Source of the DNA: Candidatus Borrarchaeota archaeon
Lineage (GTDB): Archaea > Asgardarchaeota > Sifarchaeia > Borrarchaeales > Borrarchaeaceae
Length of the DNA: 5,958 bases
NCBI GenBank assembly: GCA_016840645.1
Contig: JAEORY010000270.1
Span: forward strand, 1 to 5,958
Direction: 5' to 3'
The notes beneath the pieces are model-generated. The model was not told the origin of the DNA. It worked only from the letters and a program-made list of their open reading frames with translations, and did no database searches. Every line of letters starts with the position of its first letter. Within the stretch, counting starts at the first letter, position 1. The position numbers were made by a program, and so were the translations under genes. Below, in pieces: positions 5,796 to 5,958 of the stretch.

Positions 5796-5958
5796 TTAAT
5801 AGTGGAAATCACGGGTCTGATTATCCCGCTTCTGCTCGTACTTGTGCTTGATCTGATTGAGCAGTTTCCACCTGTTGCTGAATTTCTTACACTTATCCTT
5901 CCGCGATTGTACCTCAGCGACTTTCGGATTCCAATATTTGTCCGGGCGCTGGTTTTTC
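5796..5958 (-). pseudogene. TnpB (IS200/IS605 OrfB) fragment, truncated C-terminally
   Basis: The minus-strand frame is open from the window edge to TAA (5798-5796) and covers about 54 residues. It reads KYWNPKVAEVQSRKDKCKKF, SNRWKLLNQIKHKYEQKR, then NQTRDFHY and stop. This matches the basic helical stretch in the middle of TnpB proteins (family pattern: LQRxLSRKxKGSxxWxKxxxKxxxxHxKIxNxRxDFxHK), just before the catalytic RuvC-like part with its DED residues and zinc-finger cysteines. Full-length TnpB is around 350-400 residues; here the stop falls directly after RDFHY, and no later TnpB motif appears in any frame to the left. The nuclease would therefore lack at least its remaining catalytic and zinc-finger parts. 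The local GC is visibly higher than in the operon, consistent with transferred DNA. The part upstream lies outside the window, so the gene's full state there is unknown. Confidence 0.7.

Overview
The window reads as archaeal chromosome with low GC (estimated by eye at well under 45%). The case rests on a ribosomal protein L35Ae gene (found in archaea and eukaryotes), a Get3/ArsA-family ATPase with the CxxC motif, a large PTPS-related-type (GT-C-like) membrane protein, YTTTTAAA-type TATA elements with little or no leader, and V4R-like and longin/roadblock-like small proteins. A TACK-type lineage such as Bathyarchaeia would fit, but nothing here fixes the taxon.

Layout: (1) 1-660, plus strand: 3' part of a Get3/ArsA-type ATPase gene that enters from the left. 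(2) 713-3136, minus strand and convergent with it: an 807-residue multi-pass membrane protein with a C-terminal non-cytoplasmic domain, probably a GT-C-like glycosyltransferase or surface-glycan enzyme. (3) 3312-3605, minus: ribosomal protein L35Ae with its own TATA-like promoter and a terminator-like hairpin. (4) 3719 to about 5438, minus: a compact three-gene operon. Transcription order is a V4R-like cysteine protein with no normal start codon, then a second V4R-like paralogue, then a two-domain protein with a longin/roadblock-like N-terminus and a winged-helix C-terminus. (5) About 5440-5795: AT-rich DNA with no convincing gene, holding the probable operon promoter and short direct repeats. 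(6) 5796-5958, minus: a TnpB (IS200/IS605 OrfB) fragment that stops in mid-domain, with visibly higher GC.

The most interesting part is the three-gene operon. The paralogues align without gaps over their N-terminal 30 or so residues and share a CxxC ... C-x-E-(S/T)-x-C ... C pattern, the pattern of V4R ligand-binding domains, which are relatives of the Bet3 TRAPP subunit. Next to them is a longin-like plus DNA-binding protein. Together they look like a small-molecule or redox sensing unit coupled to transcription, or an archaeal relative of trafficking/GTPase-regulator modules. This is inference. The first gene has no ATG, GTG or TTG in its whole frame; one extra A in an A5 run would connect it to a TTG start, so it is a frameshifted, mis-sequenced or unusually initiated gene.
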